A stretch of 64,000 nt of DNA from Serripes groenlandicus (Eukaryota > Mollusca > Bivalvia > Cardiida > Cardiidae): contig JASEVX010000011.1 of NCBI GenBank assembly GCA_031761405.1, positions 65,947,217 through 66,011,216 on the forward strand, given 5' to 3'. A program made the translations under genes and the position numbers. How positions within the stretch are numbered: the stretch's first letter is position 1; every line of letters starts with the position of its first letter. The notes beneath the pieces are model-generated. The model saw only the letters and a list, made by a program, of their open reading frames with translations, was not told the origin of the DNA and ran no database searches. Positions 22,201-31,945 of this stretch are shown here, in pieces.

Positions 22201-25200
22201 TGGGAAAGAGTTGTTGTATGTGGTAAAGAGTTGTAGTATGTGGTAAAGAGTTGTTGTATGTGGTAAAGGGTTGTTATATGTGGGAAAGAGTTGTTGTATG
22301 TGGTAAAGGGTTGTTATATGTGGGAAAGGGTTGTTATATGTGGGAAAGGGTTGTTATATGTGGTAAAGGGTTGTTGTATGTGGTAAAGAGTTGTTGTATG
22401 TGGGAAAGGGTTGTTGTATGTGGGAAAGAGTTGTTGTATGTGGGAAAGGGTTGTTGTATGTTATAAAGAGTTGTTGTATGTTGTAAAGGGTTGTTGTATG
22501 TGGTAAAGGGTTGTTGTATGTTGTAAAGAGTTGTTGTATGTTGTAAAGGGTTGTTGTATGTGGTAAAGAGTTGTTGTATGTGGGAAAGAGTTGTTGTATG
22601 TAGGAAAGGGTTGTTGTATGTGGTAAAGAGTTGTTGTATGTTGTAAAGAGTTGTTGTATGTGGTAAAGAGTTGTTGTATGTGGGAAAGAGTTGTTGTATG
22701 TGGGAAAGAGTTGTTGTATGTGGGAAAGGGTTGTTGTATGTTGTAAAGAGTTGTTGTATGTTGTAAAGGGTTGTTGTATGTGGTAAAGGGTTGTTGTATG
22801 TGGTAAAGAGTTGTTGTATGTTGTAAAGAGTTGTTGTATGTGGTAAAGAGTTGTTGTATGTGGGAAAGGGTTGTTGTATGTGGTAAAGGGTTGTTGTATG
22901 TGGGAAAGAGTTGTTGTATGTGGTAAAGGGTTGTTATATGTGGGAAAGAGTTGTTGTATGTGGTAAAGGGTTGTTATATGTGGGAAAGGGTTGTTATATG
23001 TGGGAAAGAGTTGTTGTATGTGGTAAAGAGTTGTTATATGTGGGAAAGAGTTGTTGTATGTGGGAAAGAGTTGTTGTATGTGGGAAAGAGTTGTTGTATG
23101 TGGGAAAGAGTTGTTGTATGTGGGAAAGGGTTGTTGTATGTGGGAAAGAGATGTTGTATGTGGTAAAGGGATGTTGTATGTGGGAAAGAGTTGTTGTATG
23201 TGGGAAAGAGTTGTTGTATGTGGGAAAGAGTTGTTGTATGTGGGAAAGGGTTGTTGTATGTGGGAAAGAGATGTTGTATGTGGTAAAGGGATGTTGTATG
23301 TGGGAAAGAGTTGTTGTATGTGGGAAAGAGTTGATGTATGTGGGAAAGAGATGTTGTATGTGGTAAAGGGATGTTGTATGTGGGAAAGAGTTGTTGTATG
23401 TGGGAAAGGGTTGTTGTATGTGGGAAAGAGTTGTTATATGTGGGAAAGAGTTGTTGTATGTGGTAAAGAGTTGCTGTATGTGGGAAAGAGTTGTTGTATG
23501 TGGGAAAGAGTTGTTGTATGTGGGAAAGAGTTGTTATATGTGGGAAAGAGTTGTTGTATGTGGTAAAGGGTTGTTGTATGTGGTAAAGGGTTGTTGTATG
23601 TGGGAAAGAGTTGTTGTATGTGGTAAAGAGTTGTTGTATGTGGTAAAGGGTTGTTGTATGTGGTAAAGAGTTGTTGTATGTGGGAAAGAGTTGTTGTATG
23701 TGGGAAAGAGTTGTTGTATGTGGTAAAGAGTTGTTGTATGTGGTAAAGAGTTGTTGTATGTGGTAAAGAGTTGTTGTATGTTGTAAAGAGTTGTTATATG
23801 TGGGAAAGAGTTGTTGTATGTGGGAAAGAGTTGTTGTATGTGGTAAAGGGTTGTTGTATGTGGTAAAGAGTTGTTGTATGTGGGAAAGGGTTGTTGTATG
23901 TGGTAAAGGGTTGTTGTATGTGGTAAAGGGTTGTTGTATGTGGGAAAGGGTTGTTGTATGTGGGAAAGAGTTGTTGTATGTGGTAAAGGGTTGTTGTATG
24001 TGGTAAAGAGTTGTTATATGTGGTAAAGAGTTGTTGTATGTGGTAAAGGGTTGTTGTATGTGGGAAAGAGTTGTTGTATGTGGGAAAGGATTGTTGTATG
24101 TGGTAAAGAGTTGTTGTATGTTGTAAAGAGTTGTTGTATGTGGTAAAGAGTTGTTGTATGTGGGAAAGAGTTGTTGTATGTGGGAAAGAGTTGTTGTATG
24201 TGGTAAAGGGTTGTTGTATGTTGTAAAGAGTTGTTGTATGTGGTAAAGGGTTGTTGTTGTATGTGGGAAAGAGTTGTTGTATGTGGTAAAGGGTTGTTGT
24301 ATGTGGTAAAGGGTTGTTGTATGTGGTAAAGAGTTGTTGTATGTGGGAAAGAGTTGTTATATGTGGGAAAGAGTTGTTGTATGTGGTAAAGGGTTGTTGT
24401 ATGTGGTAAAGGGTTGTTGTATGTGGTAAAGGGTTGTTGTATGTGGTAAAGAGTTGTTGTATGTGGTAAAGAGTTGTTATATGTGGGAAAGAGTTGTTGT
24501 ATGTGGTAAAGGGTTGTTGTATGTGGGAAAGGGTTGTTGTATGTGGGAAAGGGTTGTTGTATGTGGGAAAGAGTTGTTGTATGTGGGAAAGAGTTGTTGT
24601 ATGTGGGAAAGGGTTGTTGTATGTGGTAAAGAGTTGTTGTATGTGGTAAAGAGTTGTTGTATGTTGTAAAGAGTTGTTGTATGTGGGAAAGAGTTGTTGT
24701 ATGTGGGAAAGAGTTGTTGTATGTGGGAAAGAGTTGTTGTATGTGGTAAAGGGTTGTTGTATGTGGGAAAGAGTTGTTGTATGTGGTAAAGGGTTGTTGT
24801 ATGTGGGAAAGAGTTGTTGTATGTGGGAAAGGGTTGTTGTATGTGGTAAAGAGTTGTTGTATGTGGGAAAGAGTTGTTATATGTGGTAAAGGGTTGTTGT
24901 ATGTGGTAAAGGGTTGTTGTATGTGGTAAAGAGTTGTTGTATGTGGGAAAGAGTTGTTGTATGTGGGAAAGAGTTGTTGTATGTGGTAAAGGGTTGTTGT
25001 ATGTGGTAAAGAGTTGTTGTATGTGGGAAAGAGTTGTTATATGTGGGAAAGAGTTGTTATATGTGGTAAAGGGTTGTTGTATGTGGGAAAGGGTTGTTGT
25101 ATGTGGTAAAGAGTTGTTGTATGTGGGAAAGAGTTGTTATATGTGGTAAAGGGTTGTTGTATGTGGGAAAGGGTTGTTGTATGTGGTAAAGAGTTGTTGT

Positions 25201-26247
25201 ATGTGGGAAAGAGTTGTTGTATGTGGGAAAGAGTTGTTGTATGTTGTAAAGAGTTGTTATATGTGGTAAAGAGTTGTTGTATGTTGTAAAGAGTTGTTAT
25301 ATGTGGTAAAGAGTTGTTGTATGTGGTAAAGGGTTGTTGTATGTTGTAAAGAGTTGTTATATGTGGTAAAGAGTTGTTGTATGTGGTAAAGGGTTGTTGT
25401 ATGTGGTAAAGGGTTGTTGTATGTGGTAAAGAGTTGTTGTATGTGGGAAAGAGTTGTTGTATGTGGTAAAGAGTTGTTGTATGTGGTAAAGGGTTGTTGT
25501 ATGTGGGAAAGAGTTGTTATATGTGGTAAAGAGTTGTTGTATGTGGTAAAGGGTTGTTATATGTGGTAAAGGGTTGTTGTATGTGGTAAAGGGTTGTTAT
25601 ATGTGGGAAAGAGTTGTTATATGTGGGAAAGGGTTGTTGTATGTGGGAAAGAGTTGTTGTATGTGGGAAAGGGTTGTTGTATGTTGTAAAGAGTTGTTGT
25701 ATGTAGGAAAGGGTTGTTGTATGTGGTAAAGAGTTGTTGTATGTGGTAAAGGGTTGTTGTTGTATGTGGGAAAGAGTTGTTGTATGTGGTAAAGAGTTGT
25801 TGTATGTGGTAAAGAGTTGTTGTATGTAGGAAAGGGTTGTTGTATGTGGTAAAGAGTTGTTGTATGTTGTAAAGAGTTGTTGTATGTGGTAAAGGGTTGT
25901 TGTATGTGGTAAAGGGTTGTTGTATGTGGGAAAGAGTTGTTGTTGTATGTGGGAAAGAGTTGTTGTATGTGGTAAAGAGTTGTTGTATGTGGTAAAGAGT
26001 TGTTGTTGTATGTGGTAAAGGGTTGTTATATGTGGTAAAGAGTTGTTGTATGTGGGAAAGAGTTGTTGTATGTGGTAAAGAGTTGTTGTTGTATGTGGTA
26101 AAGGGTTGTTATATGTGGTAAAGAGTTGTTGTATGTGGGAAAGGGTTGTTGTATGTGGTAAAGAGTTGTTGTATGTGGTAAAGAGTTGTTGTATGTGGTA
26201 AAGGGTTGTTGTATGTGGGAAAGGGTTGTTGTATGTGGGAAAGGGTT
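19279..26247. repeat. 20-bp minisatellite, about 350 copies
   Basis: Unit TTGTTGTATGTGGGAAAGAG, with two main two-state positions (GGGAAA/GGTAAA and AAAGAG/AAAGGG) and minor forms (TATATG, TGTTGT, TGTGCG, GATGTT). The plus strand has almost no C. Occasional units have one extra TTG, as at 20221 and 24251. Because 20 is not a multiple of three, open frames of up to 171 codons occur in several registers; all are repeats of the same few residues and none is a gene. The unit equals the end of MITE-B (tttgttgtatgtgggaaagg then gttaa), and a MITE-B copy begins where the array ends. Confidence 0.95.
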
Positions 26248-26484
26248 ATTTATCCATTTCCGACACACAACAAATCTGAAGCAGACGACTTTGAAAACAT
26301 ACCTGAAAAAAATTGGAAACTCCCCTTTAAATGAAATGAAAGTATAATAATTGAATAGAGTTGAAAACATGGCGACAAAAGAAGAAATTGCTCAAAACAA
26401 GCAATTTCTTCTTTTGTCGCCATGTATCAAAAAGCTGTCTGTTGCAGAGGCGTCAGAAAGCGTTTATATGCGGGAATAGATTAA
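26248..26484. mobile_element. MITE-B copy abutting the 20-bp array
   Basis: Starts 'ttatccatttccgacacac', then 'aacaaatctgaagcagacga'. The centre is a near-palindrome, 'ggcgacaaaagaagaaattg' facing 'caatttcttcttttgtcgcc', and it ends 'ggcgtcagaaagcgtttata' and 'gcgggaatagattaa'. It is about 237 bp and non-coding; the ORFs across it come from the inverted repeat. Confidence 0.75.
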
Positions 26485-26639
26485 TAATAAACTTACCAAA
26501 AACTGTATCTGACTTTTCAATACCGACTTCAGAATCATTTTGTATCCTGGAATATCCCGGATAACTGACATTTCCGGTTCAAAATCCATCTCTGACACTC
26601 AACTACAATCTCCTGAAATAAACATACATACGTTTATCT

Positions 26640-26700
26640 GTACTTTCTGTTAAATCACAGCATTTCCTGAATAAACCAGTCAATCATCAGAACCTTTCAT
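26640..26700 (-). repeat. SINE tail remnant
   Basis: 'ttaaatcacagcatttcctg' followed by 'aataaaccagtcaatcatca', a decayed version of the SINE tail plus first body segment. The repeat family is clear, the borders are not. Confidence 0.4.
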
Positions 26701-26839
26701 ATATAATATCATAATTATAATCTCTGAAACCAAGAATAGAAACTATTGTTTTTAAAGTCTTTAGAATGAGGCAGTTGTAAAAGGTTTTCTTCTAAAATAC
26801 AATTTCATGTTTAGACTTACAATATAACACAAACCTTTC

Positions 26840-27035
26840 TGCAAGAAAAGTAACATTGTGGACTCTGCATCTAGTATCGACTGGATCGGCACAAGCATGC
26901 CGTGCAGGCTTACCCTGACAGACACTTTTCACCTCCTTATGATTTTCTGTTTCAGGATTCGTTACTCTATACCTCTATCCGCCACATTACGCAGAGTCCA
27001 TAATGTTGGTTTCTCGTGGAACGGCTCCCATTCAA
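26840..27035. mobile_element. MITE-A copy
   Basis: 'acattgtggactctgcatc' on the left against 'gcagagtccataatgttgg' on the right, with 'gcatgccgtgcaggctta' and 'gacacttttcacctcctta' inside. The left terminal bases are partly lost. A 64-codon frame over it is a by-product. Confidence 0.65.
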
Positions 27036-27066
27036 ACAATGAGACTAAATGAGGGTGATGCCTTCA

Positions 27067-27252
27067 ACTCAATTAACCCTTTACCTCACGAAACAAATCT
27101 GCAAAAGATGACTTTGAACACACATTTATAAACAAAAATAAAGGATATTTCTTTGAATGACAGTATAGGCATTGCATAGAAGAAATTATGGCAATACAAT
27201 TATACATGTTGGGGAAATTGGTCAATATGAGCAATTTCTTCTTCTGTCATAA
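27067..27252. repeat. MITE-B copy, right end truncated
   Basis: Starts 'ttaaccctttacctcacgaa' and 'acaaatctgcaaaagatga', and holds 'atgagcaatttcttcttctg'. It breaks off at about 27250 into another repeat that carries 'gggtacccaaaag'. Confidence 0.6.
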
Positions 27253-27610
27253 AGTTGTGTGGGTACCCAAAAGTTTTCTCTCTGAAACAATTCTTTTGAT
27301 TACCCTGTCCCAAGGCCTAGGGTCTGGTTGAGTAATAAGAGAGATATTTCAGGGGAAAAACCAGTTTACTCCGCCTTATAAAGTTGTCTGTTCCACTGTA
27401 TCCTTATCACCAGAGCTCCAGATAAGGGGCGTTTTGCATGTTCTAAAATCCTTATTTGACCCTCTAACCCTATGTTGTGGGTACTCAAAAGAATCGTCTC
27501 AGTGAGACGATTCTTTTGAGTACCCACAACATAGGGTTTCCTTTAATAATAAGAGAGAAATTGTGGGAAAAAGAGCTGAATACCCCTCCTTATATGGACC
27601 TCTGCTAATC
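27253..27610. repeat. Unnamed dispersed repeat with a 73-bp perfect palindrome
   Basis: Left part: 'gaaacaattcttttgattac', 'agggtctggttgagtaataa', 'gagatatttcagggg'. The same words recur at 27896-28013, so this is a dispersed unit of about 120 bp. The palindrome at 27466-27538 lies where a copy facing left meets one facing right. Confidence 0.6.
27466..27538. repeat. 73-bp perfect palindrome
   Basis: Two 36-bp arms match without error around one central base (27502). The left arm starts 'aaccctatgttgtgggtact'; the right arm ends 'cccacaacatagggtt'. It can form a cruciform or hairpin. It is repeated unchanged at 41862-41934. Confidence 0.95.
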
Positions 27611-27799
27611 AGTACACACAATCTTACAGAACAGAATCAGATTTTACAGAACGTGTTAATCACAAGCCACTGATGCTCTACCCCTTCACTACCAAGGCAT
27701 TCAACCATTCGGTCACATAATATAAGCTGTTTATGTCCTTTTGTCAATTTATTGGTACTTTTAATTACCGATATAGTGTTTTGTTTTGTTTTATTGGGG

Positions 27800-27895
27800 T
27801 TTTAGGCTGTTTTTTAACATTATTTCACCTATATCATGGTGACTGTTCACATATTTATGATCCCTGGGTAAACATACCAGTACTAGGCTAGGAAA
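27800..27895 (-). mobile_element. SINE fragment (second family), reverse-oriented
   Basis: 'acattatttcacctatatca', 'tggtgactgttcac', 'gatccctgggtaaac', 'ccagtactaggctagg' is the reverse complement of the body and tail of the SINE at 18156-18380. The head is missing. Confidence 0.65.
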
Positions 27896-28013
27896 TATCG
27901 TCTCCCTGAAACGATTCTTTTAAGTACCCATGGCACAGGGTCTGGTTGAGTAATATGTGAGATATTTCAGGGAAAAGACCAGTTTACTCCACATTATCTA
28001 GTCATCTGTTTAA
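27896..28013. repeat. Second copy of the unnamed 120-bp repeat
   Basis: 'gaaacgattcttttaagtac', 'agggtctggttgagtaatat', 'gagatatttcagggaaaaga', 'ccagtttactcc', matching 27275-27380 with few changes. Confidence 0.6.
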
Positions 28014-28199
28014 CCCTTTCCCACATACAGATGCCTTCTGATGCCTCTGCAGCAGACGACTTTTAAAAACATTGTGGCAAAATGAGAAATCAACTCTTTT
28101 AAAAAATAATACTTTTATTTATAGAGATTTTGAATAGTTTTTGCTTTATGATTTTGAAGTCATCTGCTGCAGATTTGTTGTATGTGGGAAAGGGATAAG
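28014..28199. mobile_element. MITE-B copy, both ends present
   Basis: Begins 'ttaaccctttcccacataca' and ends 'gatttgttgtatgtgggaaa' then 'gggataa'. Its right end contains one copy of the 20-bp minisatellite unit in its natural single-copy setting. Confidence 0.75.
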
Positions 28200-28254
28200 A
28201 GAATATGAGCAACTTGTACTTTTGATCCGATGTTGAGTTGTTTGTTTGAATGGT

Positions 28255-28420
28255 GTTTAAACGCGGTTTTAAGAATCCTTTTCGGTTAAATCACAGCATT
28301 TCCAGGGAAATTAACCAGTCCTATCCGAATTAATTGTTAATTAGTTGTAATGCAATACCTACAAACTTGAATGCCATGGAGAGATACCATTACAATGACT
28401 TCCATTTAATTTCTTTGCTT
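28255..28420 (-). mobile_element. SINE copy, reverse-oriented, diverged
   Basis: 'acgcggttttaagaatcc', 'ggttaaatcacagcatttcc', 'ccagtcctatccg', 'ttagttgtaatgcaat', 'cttgaatgccatgg', 'ccattacaatgac': tail, both body segments and the 'cgccaagg..ccattact' section in the usual order. Confidence 0.6.
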
Positions 28421-28494
28421 ATAAATGTGACAATTTTTCTATTATTTAGCCTAGATGTTTTTCAAAATTCTCTGCTTCAAACTTGTGTTATATA

Positions 28495-28745
28495 TGTGGG
28501 AAAGAATTCTTAACCAACACTACATACAACAAATCTACAGCAGACGACTTTAAAAATGTCTATTAAATATATTAAAAATCTCTTTTATTGTAGGTGTAAT
28601 TACTGAAAAAAGGTGAAAACATTGTGGCAAAAGGAGAAATTGCTCATTTTAAGTAATTTCTTCTTCTGTCGCAATGTTTTCAAAAGTCGTGTGCTGCAGA
28701 GGCATCATAAATGTCTTTATATTGTATTGGTGGAAGAGTAAATTC
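28495..28745. mobile_element. MITE-B copy
   Basis: 'acatacaacaaatctacagc' and 'agacgactttaaaaatg' on the left; 'attgtggcaaaaggagaaat' and 'taatttcttcttctgtcgca' in the core; 'gtgctgcagaggcatcat' on the right. A further half-copy starts near 28905 ('ctcatttacagcagacagct'). From 28750 to 28900 nothing is recognised. Confidence 0.65.
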
Positions 28746-29118
28746 TTAAGCTTTTCCTAGTCAAGTGAAGAGCAAGCCATTCTAAACTCACTTAAAGTCT
28801 TCAGGTTTTTTTCGAGGCTTTTAGTGAGTGATTATAGTTGTTTTAGCATACAAGTATGCTTTTACCAGACATGCCTAAACCTCTCCGACTTACAGATACA
28901 TTTGGACTCATTTACAGCAGACAGCTTTAGAAAAAGCTGTGGTAATAGGAGATAGGAGAATAGTAAATGTTGTTTTTAGGAGGCGGCAAATGGCTAAATT
29001 GCCCCTCAAAATGAATTTCTGGTTGACTCAAAACTGTCCAGATTGGAAGAATTACTGTGAACAAATTTACGGGAACAATTGTAAAGAGAGCTATGACAAT
29101 CCTGTTTATTTTCTTTGT

Positions 29119-29350
29119 CTTAACCCTTTCCCTCATACGACAATTCTGCAACAGACGAATTTGAATGTATTTTGTCAAGACATAGAAAATCTCCATAATT
29201 GAATGGATAACCTATGACAAAAAGTGGAAAACATTGTGGCAAAAGGAGAAATTGCACGTTTTGTGCAATTTCTTCTTTTGTCACTATGTTTTCCAAAAGC
29301 CTTCTGCTGCAGAGGCGTCAGAAAGCGTCTATATGAGGGAAAGGGTTAAT
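29119..29350. mobile_element. MITE-B, best full-length copy
   Basis: Begins TTAACCCTTTCCCTCATACG and ends 'atatgagggaaagggttaa', so the termini are true inverted repeats. Internal parts are 'aattctgcaacagacgaatt', 'aaggagaaattgcacgtttt', 'gtgcaatttcttcttttgtc', 'ctgctgcagaggcgtcagaa'. About 230 bp; serves as the reference for the family. No ORF. Confidence 0.8.
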
Positions 29351-29474
29351 GTTCTGCCTCTTTCCTTTACAGTTAACTGTTTAGCTATCTACTCAATCCT
29401 ATTATTCTTTTGATTAATATTATACATTTATTTATAGATTTTCTATTATCGGGCATATTTGCCTAGGTAATAAA

Positions 29475-29522
29475 TAATGCAAAAGTCGTCCACTGGTTTG
29501 TTGTATGTGGGAAAGGGATATA
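29475..29522. repeat. MITE-B right-end fragment
   Basis: 'aaaagtcgtccactggttt' followed by 'gttgtatgtgggaaaggga': a lone terminus with one 20-bp unit. Confidence 0.55.
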
Positions 29523-29805
29523 TTCAGCTTACAAAGCGATTGGATTATTTTCATAATTGGTTTTCTGGAAAATTGACTATATACCAGACTCCTCCGGATT
29601 CTACAAGACTGTGACACCGATCTTTTTCAATTTCTTCACTAATTTGTGTAACAATTACACAGACGCCACCTTTCAATGATAACATTAATTTGCGAGTTCG
29701 GCAGTGTAAACAAATATATATAGATACGGAAGGAATAATGTTCAGCCTGCAAATCGATTGGATTATTGGATTATTTTCGTAATTGATTTTCTGGAAAATT
29801 AGTTT
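29523..29805. repeat. Short direct duplication
   Basis: 'gattggattattttcataat' with 'ttttctggaaaattg' at about 29534-29576 recurs as 'ggattattttcgtaattgat' with 'tttctggaaaattag' at about 29765-29804. Function is unknown. The frames across it are not convincing genes. Confidence 0.45.
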
Positions 29806-30239
29806 AATAAAACAAGACAAAAATTGCAAATTTGTCGGACAAAATATTTAAAATATGGAAATCTAGTATATTAAACGATAATATCTGGCGATGTACGCAT
29901 ACAAAAAAGTTACCGTCTTGATTCATTGATGAAATCCGTCGAAAATAAATAGAAAAGTATCTTAGCTGTCAAACTCCCGGAAATTGATAATACAGCTGGT
30001 TCCCCTCATCGACTGTTAAAATCAAAGTATGAAGAGTTCGCCATCAAAGTATGACCATCATAAGGGCCACCACTTAATCCAGCCTGATCCAACAAAAAAC
30101 AGCATACTTTAAATCCCCAATATACATATGGTTTATTTTGACATGTCATTTGCTTTTGTTTTGTTTATTGTTTCTAGTGAGTTAAATTACAAATATAATT
30201 TATACGGAGTGTCTCCCGCCACGTATCCGGGGACGGTGC

Positions 30240-30276
30240 CACCAGGGATGTAGATAAGATATCTACGACCCTGGTG
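30240..30276. repeat. Imperfect inverted repeat in otherwise featureless DNA
   Basis: 'ccagggatgtagata' faces 'tatctacgaccctgg' (30242-30274), a hairpin-capable stretch. Its left arm recurs near 30525 as 'ccagggacgtagataagac'. Apart from this, 29806-30760 is AT-rich with no gene recognised. Confidence 0.5.
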
Positions 30277-30759
30277 TCACTAAAAAGAGTCTGGTAGAGG
30301 CTGGTGGTCAAATATCCCGTTATATCACTGTTTTGTTGTGTTTTTGTATTGAAATGAATCAAATAAAGTTATTGTATCATATAAATAAAAAATAATAATG
30401 TCGTTGCCTATTTTAGTTCATTTTCGTATGAATATAGAAATATTATATGCCCGAACATGGACACTTAATTGTAGAGTCTGGTCATTATTAAGCAATATTA
30501 TCTGTTTAGTGATACCCAACCAGGGACGTAGATAAGACGTAACTAATCATATAATTTTTATAAAACAAAAAGACTAATCAGATATAACTACACCCCAGAG
30601 ATAAATAAATATATGTATTGATATGTCTCTGCTACAATCAAAATGGGATTGTGACAATTTGTTGATGTGCTTACATTATCTTTCTACTCCAAACAAATTT
30701 AATCTCTAAAGTTAAGACAAAACAGTTTTAATTATCATAAAATAACAATATCCTATACA

Positions 30760-30860
30760 ATTCAACTCAATTCAATTTCTTTATTCAAGTAGTTAGGTCT
30801 CTGGCCCATACACATTAATATTTTCAAATAATACAGTAATAATGACACAATTGGAATGAG
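30760..30860 (-). mobile_element. Possible LINE 3' end, antisense
   Basis: The plus strand reads 'attcaactcaattcaattt' then 'ctttattcaagtagttagg'. In reverse this is AATAAAG followed by a degenerate (attga)n tail, which resembles the 3' end of molluscan non-LTR elements. No coding part is attached. Tentative. Confidence 0.35.
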
Positions 30861-31060
30861 TTAAATTACAAAAACCGTTGATATTGCAATAGTGATATGG
30901 TTATAAACATACAAGTTAGCTATACGTACATATATATCTTTTATTTCCCCTAGTTTACAGAGAGCTTCGTAACTATGTAAATAACATCAAACAGTAACTT
31001 TACACAACATATATAAAAAAAAAATACAAGCACAAGACAATAAATATGGACAATTACAAC

Positions 31061-31096
31061 AGGGTCATTCAAATAGTACTATTTGAAAGACCCTGA
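31061..31096. repeat. 36-bp palindrome with one mismatch
   Basis: 'cagggtcattcaaatagt' and 'actatttgaaagaccctg' pair with a single mismatch and no spacer. Repeated in the second module near 45456-45491. The surrounding 30861-31599 holds nothing else I recognise. Confidence 0.85.
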
Positions 31097-31599
31097 TTAC
31101 AATAACATGCACAAATAAAAACAATAATATCTTTTATAATGAAAAGAAAATATTTCTTATTGCAGGAGTAAATATAATATAACCCGCATTCCAGAAGTAA
31201 TATGACGAAGTAATGCAGAATTTGAGCTCCCGCCCGAAACGAGATGACGGATAATCTCTCTGCAGATTGATGGATGTTTTAAGGACGTATAGATATATAT
31301 ATATGTTTAGATGTTGGATACCCTCATGCCATATACTTTTGAGTTTATCGATTCAAACCATTCATAAAGGAAGACTTCCGTTTTTGTTTCACAGCATTAT
31401 TCTATTTAAAAATATGTTGAAATTGTAAATCCTACCAATATCGACATATTACTTAGGCTGCACAGCCTTTAAAGAAGGTTCCGTCTATGTGTGTAGGCTT
31501 TGATAAGAGTAATTAGATTTACAGTATGATCTAAGCCTACACTGTTTAGAAATAGCATTATTTGTACATAAAGTACTGCATTAAAACCCACTTAGTCTA

Positions 31600-31942
31600 A
31601 TGTAAACACTGACATTGTAGACTCTGCGTAAAGAATCGACTCGGACCAGCCTGAGCATGCCGCGCAGGCTAACCTGGACAGACACTTTTGCTAAATGTGG
31701 ATTTTCTGTTTCAGGAATCATTACTTTATACCTCTATTCCCCTGAGAAGGAATGTTTCAGGAATCATTACTTTATACCTTTATTCCCCTGAGAAGGAATA
31801 TTTCAGGAATCATTACTTTATAAATCTATTCCCCTGAGAAGGAATGTTTCGGCCCGGATAAGCCTGAGCAGACTGCACAGGCTGATCTGGATCGATACAT
31901 TATGCACAGTCCATAATGTTTGTTTTCTCGTGGAACGGCTTA
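31600..31942. mobile_element. MITE-A copy with internal 46-bp triplication
   Basis: 'acattgtagactctgcgtaa' left and 'gtccataatgtttgttttct' right, with 'gcatgccgcgcaggctaac' and 'aggctgatctggatcgatac' inside. A 46-bp unit starting 'tttcaggaatcattacttta' is present three times in tandem (31709-31846). Other copies carry it once. The right end touches the 32-bp array. Confidence 0.75.
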
Positions 31943-31945
31943 TAT

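Noticed and set aside
19182..25149. Many plus-strand frames repeating LLYVGKSCCMWERVVVCGKE
   Set aside because: The 20-bp unit gives the same 20-residue cycle in every register. Lengths are set only by where a variant makes a stop.
19279..26247. Centromeric or telomeric satellite
   Set aside because: The unit is not a telomere motif, the arrays are only a few kilobases long, and unique DNA with a gene lies nearby. Nothing in the sequence supports a centromere.
28927..29829. Small frames duplicated at 43323-44225 as conserved genes
   Set aside because: Identity between the two copies reflects the duplicated or allelic block, not selection. The frames overlap MITEs on both strands.
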